A stretch of 64,000 nucleotides of DNA from JBMYRH01 sp049602155 (GTDB lineage: Bacteria > Myxococcota_A > UBA9042 > PHBI01 > JBMYRH01). The stretch spans positions 14,223-78,222 of the forward strand of contig JBMYRH010000025.1 of assembly GCA_049602155.1 (NCBI GenBank), in the 5' to 3' direction. This document shows, piece after piece, positions 17,266 to 24,528 of the stretch. The notes under the pieces were generated by a model. It worked only from the letters and a program-made list of their open reading frames with translations, did not search any database and had not been told where the DNA came from. Within the stretch, counting starts at the first letter, position 1. Every line of letters begins with the position of its first letter. A program made the translations under genes and the position numbers.

Positions 17266-17652
17266 GTGAGTCCTGATGAGATTGAAGCCCGCATCGACGC
17301 TGCGAGGATGCTCTCTGAGCACTTCCGGCAGGTGACCCCTGACGACCTGAGCTGGCGTGACGACGGAGCGATGGTGGTGGCTTGGTCGGATGGCCGGACT
17401 GCCGCTTATGGCGCCGAGTACTTGCGCTCGATTTGCCCCTGCGCAGAGTGTCGCGGGACTCATGGGACGCCCAAGAAGGCGTTTCACATCTTGTCGGCGG
17501 CTCAAGTGCAGCGCGCAGACCAGCAGACTCAAATCGTCGCTGTGGAGCCCGTCGGGCACTATGCGCTGCTCTTTCGATGGGGTGATGGGCACAAAGACGG
17601 CATCTACTCTTGGCCGTATCTGCGGGCGATGAGCCCAGAGTTGTCGGTGTGA
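17266..17652 (+). CDS. DUF971 / GBBH-like N-terminal domain protein
   Basis: This 128-residue cytosolic protein starts at a GTG with GGGGGAGG upstream. The DUF971 fold, shared with the N-terminal zinc-binding domain of gamma-butyrobetaine hydroxylase, is marked by WRDDGAMVVAWSDGRTAAYGAEYLRSICPCAEC (with CxC and C for metal), HILSAAQVQ, then VGHYALLFRWGDGHKDGIYSWPYLR. Family members often sit next to Mrp/ApbC-type Fe-S carriers and may act in iron-sulfur handling; an mrp gene is present here but 11 kb away. It is odd between two exported lipoproteins. Its stop overlaps the next start by one base (TGATG). Confidence 0.85.
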   Translation: MSPDEIEARIDAARMLSEHFRQVTPDDLSWRDDGAMVVAWSDGRTAAYGAEYLRSICPCAECRGTHGTPKKAFHILSAAQVQRADQQTQIVAVEPVGHYALLFRWGDGHKDGIYSWPYLRAMSPELSV

Positions 17653-18863
17653 TGGGCACGCCATCGATCGCCAGGGTTGGTGCACTCAGCTGCGTCATCG
17701 GGCTCTTCGGGGCCTGTGGGGCTGATCCGGTGAGCCAACCGGTTGAGGATGCCGCAGGTCAGGTCGCAGGAGGTGTGCCGACAGGGGAGGGCGCGGAGGA
17801 CGCGGTGACCTCTGAGTTGGCCGACGATGTGGTGACGCCGGAGCAGGACACGGTCGGCGAGCAAACGGCCGACGCGAACGGTGACGTGAGCACTGCCGTA
17901 ATGGATGCGGTCATTCAGCCCGAGGGTGATGCGCTCGAGGTGGATACCGAAGAGGCGCAAGACACGACCGAGCCAGTCGTCTGGACGAAGCCGTGTATGG
18001 GCGCGATTGAGTACTGCGACCGTCCTTACAATCAGTTCGCTCAAGTGTGCACGCACAACGCGATGTCCAACGGCGAGGATGGCTTCACGTTGCCAGCACC
18101 GAACCAGGCGTTCTCCTTCACGACCCAGCTCAATGACGGCGTGCGTTGCATGATGCTAGACACCTACCAGCACAAGGGGGAGCCGTACCTCTGCCATGGC
18201 GTCTGCGGTATCTGGGGAGAGCGGCCCCTCCTAGATGGCCTTCAGGAGATCGCGGCGTGGATGGATGAGCATCCACGAGAGGTGGTCACCTTCATTATGC
18301 AGAGCAACCTCGATGAGGCTGTCTTTCACCAGAGCCTAATTGACGCGGGGTTGGCCTCTGAGACCGGGGCGCCGTCCGATGAAGATGTCCTCTACTTTCA
18401 TGACGCCCCGCCGGGCACCCCATGGCCTTCACTGGGCGAGATGTTGGCCGAGGACCAGCGGCTGGTGGTCTTTACGGATGACCCCGCTGCGAACGGCTCC
18501 TGGCACCTCGATTGGCAGGTCTACGGATGGGAGACGCCCTATGGCGATGAGTCTTTCCCTTGCGTGGATGGGCGTGGTGATCCCACAGCTTACGACCACC
18601 AGGTCTTCATCTTGAATCACTACACGCTTTGCGCGCTGGGGGGCTGTATTGAGACGGCCTTGGAGAACAACGCGTTCGCCTTTGCGCTCGAGCGCGCTCA
18701 GACCTGTTGGCAAGTCGATCCGGCGATGAACCCATGGGGGCAGATTCCGACGTTCATCAACGTCGACAACTACCATGCCCCGACCCTGGGGGGGGAGGAC
18801 GACAGAGCTGACATCTTCGAGGTCGTAGAGATCTTGAACAGCCAGTGGCCGGGCCCTCCGTAG
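17652..18863 (+). CDS. PI-PLC-superfamily phosphodiesterase-like lipoprotein
   Basis: This 403-residue protein starts at an ATG overlapping the previous stop. The signal peptide (MGTPSIARVGALSCVIGLFGAC) has a lipobox Cys at 22 and an acidic linker to about residue 110. The domain resembles the PI-PLC X superfamily: QFAQVCTHNAMS carries the first catalytic His, RCMMLDTYQHKGEPYLCHG gives the Asp and the second His, and WMDEHPREVVTFIMQ is the typical next strand. Cys residues in CHGVCG and elsewhere suggest disulfides. Such proteins cleave phosphoinositide or other phosphodiester headgroups; the real substrate is unknown. It is the last gene of the operon and converges on korB. Confidence 0.8.
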   Translation: MGTPSIARVGALSCVIGLFGACGADPVSQPVEDAAGQVAGGVPTGEGAEDAVTSELADDVVTPEQDTVGEQTADANGDVSTAVMDAVIQPEGDALEVDTEEAQDTTEPVVWTKPCMGAIEYCDRPYNQFAQVCTHNAMSNGEDGFTLPAPNQAFSFTTQLNDGVRCMMLDTYQHKGEPYLCHGVCGIWGERPLLDGLQEIAAWMDEHPREVVTFIMQSNLDEAVFHQSLIDAGLASETGAPSDEDVLYFHDAPPGTPWPSLGEMLAEDQRLVVFTDDPAANGSWHLDWQVYGWETPYGDESFPCVDGRGDPTAYDHQVFILNHYTLCALGGCIETALENNAFAFALERAQTCWQVDPAMNPWGQIPTFINVDNYHAPTLGGEDDRADIFEVVEILNSQWPGPP

Positions 18864-18911
18864 CCTTACGGAGTTCGGCCACCGTCGAGGGCCTCTAAGG
18901 GGCCGCCCAGG

Positions 18912-19949
18912 CTAGTTCGCGTCGACCTTCCAGGTGTGCCCTGAGCGCAAGAGGTCATGCATCTCGCCGAGCCCCTTAGTATCCTTTGCCTGCTCCAGCT
19001 GCGTATGGACTGCCTGGTCGTAAGACCCTACGGAGTCGTCACAGTAGAGGACGCCTAGCGCCACCGGGAAGTCCGGGCCGCGCAGCCCAGCGAGGATGCC
19101 GGCCAAGATGCGGTTGGTCTCGTCGTGGACGAGGATGTCCTCCTCTGTCACGCCGTCCTCACCGATGGTGACCGATTCGAGCTCGAAGGTCCCCGGGACA
19201 ATCCGGAGGCCCTTGTTTTGCTCTTTGCCGTAGATCATCGGCTTGCCATGCTCCAACTTGAGCTGACGATCCGCCGCGACGGGCTTGTCAGTGAAGTCGG
19301 CGAAGGTCTTGTCGTTAAACACGATGCAGTTCTGGTAGACCTCGAGGAACGCAGCCCCCTGGTACTCATGCGCCCGTGTGAGCACCGTCGGGAGGTGCTT
19401 GAGGTCTGTGTCAACACCGCGAGCCACGAAGCGCGCACCGGCCCCGAGGGCGAAGTGCACTGGCAAGAGCGGGTTGTCTAGGGATCCCATGGGGCTGGTC
19501 GGAGACCGCTGGCCAATGGCCGAGGTCGGCGAGTACTGCCCCTTCGTGAGTCCGTAGATACGGTTGTTGAACAGGATGATGTTCAGGTTCACGTTACGGC
19601 GGAGCACATGGAGCATGTGGTTACCACCGATGGAGAGGGCATCGCCGTCCCCTGTGATGACCCACACGTCCAGCTCGGGGTTAGCGAGCTTGAGGCCGGT
19701 CGCGAAGGCTGGCGCGCGTCCGTGGATGGTGTGGAAGCCGTACGTGTTCATGTAGTACGGGAACCGAGACGAGCAGCCGATTCCGGAGATGAACGCCGTG
19801 TTCTCACGGGTCGCCCCCAGGCCAGGCAGGGTGCGCTGGATGCATGCCAAGATGGCGTAATCGCCACAACCCGGGCACCAGCGAACCTCTTGGTCACTGA
19901 CAAAGTCTTTTCGTTTAAGTGCGGGCTTTGCGTCAGTTTGAGTGCTCAT
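18912..19949 (-). CDS. korB: 2-oxoacid:ferredoxin oxidoreductase, beta subunit
   Basis: This 345-residue subunit binds thiamine diphosphate and, with KorA, oxidatively decarboxylates 2-oxoglutarate (or a related 2-oxoacid) to the acyl-CoA while reducing ferredoxin. RWCPGCGDYAIL near residues 23-34 holds the first Cys ligands, ISGIGCSSRFPYY follows, and the TPP motif GDGDALSIGGNH with LFNNRIYGLTKGQYSPTS is near 98-145. Length and motifs match the KorB/ForB type that pairs with a fused gamma-alpha subunit. It overlaps korA by ATGA. Substrate preference cannot be set with certainty from the sequence; 2-oxoglutarate is the usual assignment. Confidence 0.92.
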   Translation of the reverse strand: MSTQTDAKPALKRKDFVSDQEVRWCPGCGDYAILACIQRTLPGLGATRENTAFISGIGCSSRFPYYMNTYGFHTIHGRAPAFATGLKLANPELDVWVITGDGDALSIGGNHMLHVLRRNVNLNIILFNNRIYGLTKGQYSPTSAIGQRSPTSPMGSLDNPLLPVHFALGAGARFVARGVDTDLKHLPTVLTRAHEYQGAAFLEVYQNCIVFNDKTFADFTDKPVAADRQLKLEHGKPMIYGKEQNKGLRIVPGTFELESVTIGEDGVTEEDILVHDETNRILAGILAGLRGPDFPVALGVLYCDDSVGSYDQAVHTQLEQAKDTKGLGEMHDLLRSGHTWKVDAN

Positions 19950-21823
19950 GCGACTTCCCCTCCGAGTGCGTCCTCGATGGCTTGCTCGATCTCAGCGATG
20001 GTGAACGGGCGACCGGCGACCTTGTTCAGCCCCTCTGCAGGGACAAGGAACTCGGACCGGAGAATCTTAACGAGCTGACCGGCGTTGAGCTCCGGGCAGA
20101 TGAGTTGGTCATAACCGGAGAGGAGCTCTCCTAGGTTCTTAGGGAAGGGGTTCAAGTAACGCAGGTGGATGTGCGATACCGGCATGCCCTTCGCACGACA
20201 GCGCTTCACTGCTTGGTAAATCGCACCGTAAGTCGAGCCCCAGCTGACGAGCGCGAGGGTGTCACCTTCGACGCCGCAGCTCACAGTCTGCTCTGGGATG
20301 TGGTCCGCGATGAGCGCGATGCGATCATGGCGGACATCCGTCATCTTTTGGTGATTCGCGGGGTCGTAAGAGACGTTGCCGGAGTCGTAGTCCTTCTCAA
20401 GGCCACCTACGCGGTGCTGGAGTCCGGGGGTGCCTGGGATGGGCCAGTTGCGCGCCAGGGTCTCCGGGTCGCGCAAGAACGGGTGGAAAGACTCGCTGGC
20501 GACGGCTTTTTTGGCAGGGAACGCCTCGTAGCTCGCGAGGTCAGGCAGCTTCCAGGGCTCGGAGCCGTTGGTCAGGTAGCCGTCCGACATCATGAAGACG
20601 GGGGTCATGAACTGCGTCGCCAAACGACAGGCTTCAATCGCGACATCAAAGCAGTCCGAGGGTGTCGATGCCGAGACGATGACGGCAGGCGAGTCGCCAT
20701 TTCGACCGTACATCATCTGGAGCAAGTCCGATTGCTCAGTCTTGGTAGGTAGGCCGGTCGAGGGGCCGCCACGCTGAACATTCAAGACGACGAGGGGTAA
20801 CTCGGTGCCGACCGCGAGGCCGATGGCCTCCATCTTGAGCGCCACACCGGGGCCCGAACTCGATGTGATCCCGAGGGCGCCACCATAGCTCGCGCCGATC
20901 GCCGAGCAGACCGCTGCGATCTCGTCCTCGGCTTGGAACGTGATCACGCCAAAATGCTTCAGCTTCGCCAGCTCATGGAGCGTCGACGATGCCGGGGTGA
21001 TGGGGTAGGAACCAAGCATCGGGGTGAGCCCCGCGAGCTTCGCGCCCATGGTCAACCCCCAGGCCGTGGCCTGGCTCCCCATGATGTTCCGGTACTCGCC
21101 GGGCTCTAGGCTCGCGCGGTTGACCTCGTAAGGGATCACGTAGCTCGGAAGCTCTGCGACTTGACCGTAGATGTGGCCGGCGTTCAGCGCCGCGATGTTC
21201 GACTCTGCGACCTCGGGACGCTTGGCGAACTTCTGGCGCAGCCAGTCGATGGTGGCCTGGCGCTCGCGTCCGTACATCCAGTACATCAACCCGAGCGTCC
21301 ACATGTTCTTCGCGCGGAGCGCCTCCTTGGTGCTCAGGCCGAAGTCCTCGACGGCGTTGACCGTGAACTTGGCGATGTCGAGCGCCATGACTTGGTAGGC
21401 GTCGAGGGAGCCATCCTCAAGGGGGTTCTCTTCGTAACCAGCCTTCTTGAGGTTGTTCTTGTTGAAGGCCCCCGTGTTCACGACGATCAACCCATCCAGC
21501 TTCAGATCGGAGAGGTTGACCTTGAGCGCCGCCGGGTTCATCGCGACCAGGACGTCAGGTGCGTCACCTGGTGTCGCAATGTCATGATCTGCGAAGTGAA
21601 TCTGGTACGCGGACACGCCGTAGGTCGTCCCGGCAGGGGCACGAATCTCAGCAGGGTAGTCCGGGAAGGTAGCCAAGTCGTTACCCATAAGGGCGGTCGA
21701 CTGGGTGAACTGGCTACCCGTGAGCTGCATGCCGTCTCCGGAGTCGCCCGCGAAGCGGATGATGACGGAGTCGATCGGGGTGCGGTCAAGGCTCTGAGTA
21801 GTCGGAGACGCTGTGGCGGCCAT
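19946..21823 (-). CDS. korA: 2-oxoacid:ferredoxin oxidoreductase, fused gamma-alpha subunit
   Basis: This 625-residue subunit has a gamma domain at residues 18-200 (IRFAGDSGDGMQLTGSQF, PDYPAEIRAPAGTTYGVSAYQI) and an alpha domain from about 235 (GLTMGAKLAGL, GSYPITPASSTLHELAK, FQAEDEIAAVCSAIGASYGG, TSSSGPGVALKMEAIGLAV). The YPITPAS-type segment helps shape the CoA and 2-oxoacid site. It is the first gene of the pair with korB. The upstream 266 bases are shared with the divergent aminotransferase gene and contain a palindrome. Such enzymes feed low-potential electrons to ferredoxin and are common in the TCA cycle of microaerobic and some aerobic bacteria. Confidence 0.92.
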   Translation of the reverse strand: MAATASPTTQSLDRTPIDSVIIRFAGDSGDGMQLTGSQFTQSTALMGNDLATFPDYPAEIRAPAGTTYGVSAYQIHFADHDIATPGDAPDVLVAMNPAALKVNLSDLKLDGLIVVNTGAFNKNNLKKAGYEENPLEDGSLDAYQVMALDIAKFTVNAVEDFGLSTKEALRAKNMWTLGLMYWMYGRERQATIDWLRQKFAKRPEVAESNIAALNAGHIYGQVAELPSYVIPYEVNRASLEPGEYRNIMGSQATAWGLTMGAKLAGLTPMLGSYPITPASSTLHELAKLKHFGVITFQAEDEIAAVCSAIGASYGGALGITSSSGPGVALKMEAIGLAVGTELPLVVLNVQRGGPSTGLPTKTEQSDLLQMMYGRNGDSPAVIVSASTPSDCFDVAIEACRLATQFMTPVFMMSDGYLTNGSEPWKLPDLASYEAFPAKKAVASESFHPFLRDPETLARNWPIPGTPGLQHRVGGLEKDYDSGNVSYDPANHQKMTDVRHDRIALIADHIPEQTVSCGVEGDTLALVSWGSTYGAIYQAVKRCRAKGMPVSHIHLRYLNPFPKNLGELLSGYDQLICPELNAGQLVKILRSEFLVPAEGLNKVAGRPFTIAEIEQAIEDALGGEVA

Positions 21824-21930
21824 GTTGCTCTCGTGGTTTGCAGGCGTGTGATGTCGCCTTGTTGCAGCGCAGTGTTGAATAACCCGCGCATCCTATTTCG
21901 GTCCCAGTGTCGCTTGGCTCAGCCGAGGCT

Positions 21931-21954
21931 GCACAAAGCGAGCACAAAGTTTGT
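21931..21954. promoter_or_regulatory. Direct repeat and palindrome between korA and the divergent aminotransferase gene
   Basis: GCACAAAG occurs at 21931-21938 and again at 21942-21949, eleven bases apart (one helical turn). The second copy runs into a perfect odd palindrome ACAAA-G-TTTGT at 21944-21954. It lies in the middle of the 266-base divergent intergenic region, where a regulator could control both korAB and the 22-24 kb operon. The surrounding bases hold no gene. Confidence 0.35.
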
Positions 21955-22089
21955 CACCTGTAGAGGGCGTTCAGTCAACTGTGTTGCCTCCAATTTATCG
22001 CGACATTTGCGCGCTTCACAGCGGTTGCGTACCGTCGCGGGGTGGGTAGCAGTAAGACGAGCCTAGACGATGCGCGCGGAGATTCTGAG

Positions 22090-23238
22090 ATGAGCCGCGA
22101 CCTGAAACAGGGAGCTGGAGGCAGGGATGTCGTCCCAGCGATCCAGGCTCAGATCGAGCCGGACGCGGACCTGATGGCCCGTTTAGAGGCGATCCTGACC
22201 TCGGGATACGTCACGAATGACGGGCCTGAGTTGGTCGCCTTTGAGCGCGAGTTGGCGGCGTGGCTCGGCGTCTCAGATGTGGTCGCAGTGGCCTCAGGCA
22301 GCGCCGCCCTCGTGTTGGGGTTGGTGGCGCTTCGGCTCAAGCCCGGGCGCGTGATTTTGCCCTCATTTACTTACATCGCGACGCTGAATGCGATCGTGCA
22401 GGACGGGAAAGAGCCGCTCTTTGCGGACATCGATCCTGTGACCTGGACACTCTGCCCAGACAGCGTGGCGGCGCTCTTGGAGCGCCACGATGACGTCTCC
22501 GCGATTGTCGCCGTCAACACCTATGGTGTGCCCGCGAACCTCGACGCCCTTGCTGCGCTTGCGAAAGGAGCGGGTTGCGCGCTGATCTCGGACAGCGCGC
22601 ATGCGATAGGGACGGAGGCTCCGTACGGGAGAGTCCACACTGGCCCTGTGGTCCAGGCCTGGAGCCTTCACGCGACGAAGGTCTTGCCGGCGGTCGAGGG
22701 CGGCATCGTGACCAGCCCCTCTGCTGAGGTCGCCGAAGAGGTGCGGCGCCTGCGCCGTCATGGGTTGGCCTCTGATGTGTCGACGTCTGGACCTGGGTTC
22801 AATGCCCGGATGGACGAGCTTCGGGCTGCGGTCGCGCGACACAGCTTGGAGCGCCTCGACGACGCACTAGTGCGCCGGCGGGCCTATATCGCGCGACTCC
22901 GGGCCCACCTTGAGTCCCGTTGCGCGGGAGTGTTTCAGCTTCAAGGCCGACCCGTTGGTATCTCGCCGAACGGGCAGAACCTCGCGGTCTTATGGCGCGG
23001 TGATGGTCCCGTGGAGGGCGCGATCGCCGCTCTCGCCGAGGAGGGGGTCGAGGGGCGACGGTATTTTTGGCCAGCGCTTCATACGTTGCAGCGGTTTGCG
23101 GGTCATCGCGCCTTGCCGGTGACGGAGGACGTGGCGAGCCGCGTGCTCTGCTTGCCCCTCTATGGTCGTATGGATGAGGCCACGCTGGTCGCAGTTGAGC
23201 GTGCCACTGAGGCTGTGGCCCGGCGCCTCGGGGCGTGA
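22090..23238 (+). CDS. DegT/DnrJ/EryC1-family PLP aminotransferase
   Basis: About 382 residues from an ATG at 22090; a GTG at 22042 in frame is an alternative. It is a PLP-dependent sugar aminotransferase of the ArnB/DegT type: SGYVTNDGPELVAFERELAAWLG near the start, VASGSAALVLGL for phosphate binding, LPSFTYIATLNAI, the LISDSAHAIG Asp, and SLHATKVLPAVEGG containing the Schiff-base Lys. GYVTNDGP corresponds to the family's usual G-x-x-T-x-G-P. These enzymes make amino sugars on nucleotide donors for lipopolysaccharide or surface glycans, though a few act on other ketones. It overlaps the GT2 gene by GTGA, so the pair likely builds and transfers one modified sugar. Confidence 0.85.
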   Translation: MSRDLKQGAGGRDVVPAIQAQIEPDADLMARLEAILTSGYVTNDGPELVAFERELAAWLGVSDVVAVASGSAALVLGLVALRLKPGRVILPSFTYIATLNAIVQDGKEPLFADIDPVTWTLCPDSVAALLERHDDVSAIVAVNTYGVPANLDALAALAKGAGCALISDSAHAIGTEAPYGRVHTGPVVQAWSLHATKVLPAVEGGIVTSPSAEVAEEVRRLRRHGLASDVSTSGPGFNARMDELRAAVARHSLERLDDALVRRRAYIARLRAHLESRCAGVFQLQGRPVGISPNGQNLAVLWRGDGPVEGAIAALAEEGVEGRRYFWPALHTLQRFAGHRALPVTEDVASRVLCLPLYGRMDEATLVAVERATEAVARRLGA

Positions 23239-23969
23239 CACAGCCTGCCCTCACAGTCGTGGTGCCGCTCCATAACGAGGCTGAGGTCTTGCCTGAGCTC
23301 GCCCGCCGCCTCTTGGCTGCGGCCGAGGAGATCGACGGTGAGGTTGAGGTGATCTTGGTCGACGACGCGAGTCGGGATCGGAGCCCAGAGATCCTCGCGG
23401 CGCTCCATCGCGTTGAGGTGGTCACGATGCCCACCAATGTGGGGCAGTTCAGAGCGACCTGCGCCGGACTCCAAGCGGCGAAGGGTGCGGCTGTGGCCGT
23501 CTTGGACGGGGACCTTCAAGATCCGCCCGAGGTGCTCCCCAGCTTGTTTCGGGAGCTCCAAGGTGGCCAACTCGCCTTCGCGGTCAAGACACGCCGAGAT
23601 GATCCGCTCTGGTTCCGGATCGGTCGGTGGGGATATCGGCTCTTGGCGAGCGTCGGCCGCGGGGTGCCACCAAGCGGCGCCGGGAGCTACTGTGTCATGG
23701 CGCAGCCCTTGGCCCTGAGGGTGGGGACGAGCCCGTGGCGTGCAGCGAACTTGGCCGCGGTCGCTGTCACGCTGGCTGAAGGGGAGGGCCCTTGGCCTCA
23801 GGTCGGTTATGAGAAGTCCGCACGATATGACGGCCGCTCGCGGGTCGGTCTCTGGGGGCTCGTGGAGGAGGCCTTGGGCTCCCTGCACGTCACGGGCGCG
23901 CTCGCACGGTGGCTCTTGGTGATTGGTGCGATGCTCGTGCTCGTCGCCATCTCGGGCTTGATGGACTAG
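23235..23969 (+). CDS. Family 2 glycosyltransferase with one C-terminal membrane helix
   Basis: This 244-residue protein starts at a GTG overlapping the previous stop. It has a GT-A fold: TVVVPLHNEAEVLPEL at the N-terminus, VILVDDASRDRSPEI, NVGQFRATCAGLQAAKG and the metal-site motif AVLDGDLQDPPE. The arrangement is like DPM1/ArnC-type enzymes that move a sugar onto a polyprenyl phosphate. A single hydrophobic helix (ARWLLVIGAMLVLVAISGLM) ends the protein, where ArnC has two. Coupling with a DegT aminotransferase fits transfer of an amino sugar to undecaprenyl phosphate. The donor sugar is not predictable. Confidence 0.85.
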   Translation: MTQPALTVVVPLHNEAEVLPELARRLLAAAEEIDGEVEVILVDDASRDRSPEILAALHRVEVVTMPTNVGQFRATCAGLQAAKGAAVAVLDGDLQDPPEVLPSLFRELQGGQLAFAVKTRRDDPLWFRIGRWGYRLLASVGRGVPPSGAGSYCVMAQPLALRVGTSPWRAANLAAVAVTLAEGEGPWPQVGYEKSARYDGRSRVGLWGLVEEALGSLHVTGALARWLLVIGAMLVLVAISGLMD

Positions 23970-23982
23970 AGCGGAGCAGGGC

Positions 23983-24429
23983 CTAACGCTGCGGGAAGCT
24001 CACTTCATGGACGTCGCCTCGGGCTGCATCGACGAGGAGGACGCCGTCAGTGTCGAATGCGAGGGTGTACTCGAGGAGCTGTCGCCGCGTCGCAGCGGTC
24101 CCGATGGACGCTGACGCTTCGCCGCCCTTCGTCTCAGCGACGTAGCGTCGACCTCGTCGACTCACGATGAAGTCCGCGCGGACGAGCCAACTCTCGACCT
24201 CACCGTCGATCTCGACCTCAAGGTGACTCGAGGTCTGCTCGGACTCGATCACATAACCAGCGCGCTTGAGCAGCTTAATCGCGCGCGACTCACCGCGACG
24301 CCCGAGCTTGCGATGCCTGGCGATGCGTCTCCTGACACGCCACGCTGCGAATTGGGCACCGAGCCAAATTCCACCGATGAGGAACATGGCGGCGAGGGCC
24401 CAGAGCAGCGGGGATTGAAGGTTCGGCAC
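23983..24429 (-). CDS. Membrane-anchored PD-(D/E)XK nuclease-like protein
   Basis: This 148-residue protein begins with one transmembrane helix (LLWALAAMFLIGGIWLGAQFAAW) and a basic stretch (RVRRRIARHRKLGRRG). It then has a restriction-endonuclease-like core: GRRGESRAIKLLKRAGYVI (helix with Glu), the Asp in LVRADFIVSRRGR and the E-x-K in YVAETKGGEAS. This order matches small Holliday-resolvase-like and NERD-like nucleases. The E. coli-type partners are not nearby. It lies opposite in strand to the GT2 gene, with 13 bases between the stops, and is divergent from the next gene. Nuclease activity is inferred from motif order only. Confidence 0.7.
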   Translation of the reverse strand: MPNLQSPLLWALAAMFLIGGIWLGAQFAAWRVRRRIARHRKLGRRGESRAIKLLKRAGYVIESEQTSSHLEVEIDGEVESWLVRADFIVSRRGRRYVAETKGGEASASIGTAATRRQLLEYTLAFDTDGVLLVDAARGDVHEVSFPQR

Positions 24430-24528
24430 CCTCTGGTTGTAGGCTGCGAGGGCGCCGCCCTGTCAAGGGCCGGCGCGATGAGGCGCCCGCCCCGAGCGGC
24501 CACTCGTCGGATCGCGTATGCTCTTGAG

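Noticed and set aside
15958..17685. 575-codon open frame on the minus strand opposite the metallophosphatase and DUF971 genes
   Set aside because: The translation is rich in Arg, His and Leu without domains, and the plus-strand genes there have clear motifs and ribosome sites. It is an antisense shadow typical of high-GC DNA.
18864..18911. Bidirectional terminator between the PI-PLC-like gene and korB
   Set aside because: Only a four-base GGCC/GGCC pairing with no T-run on either strand; too weak to call.
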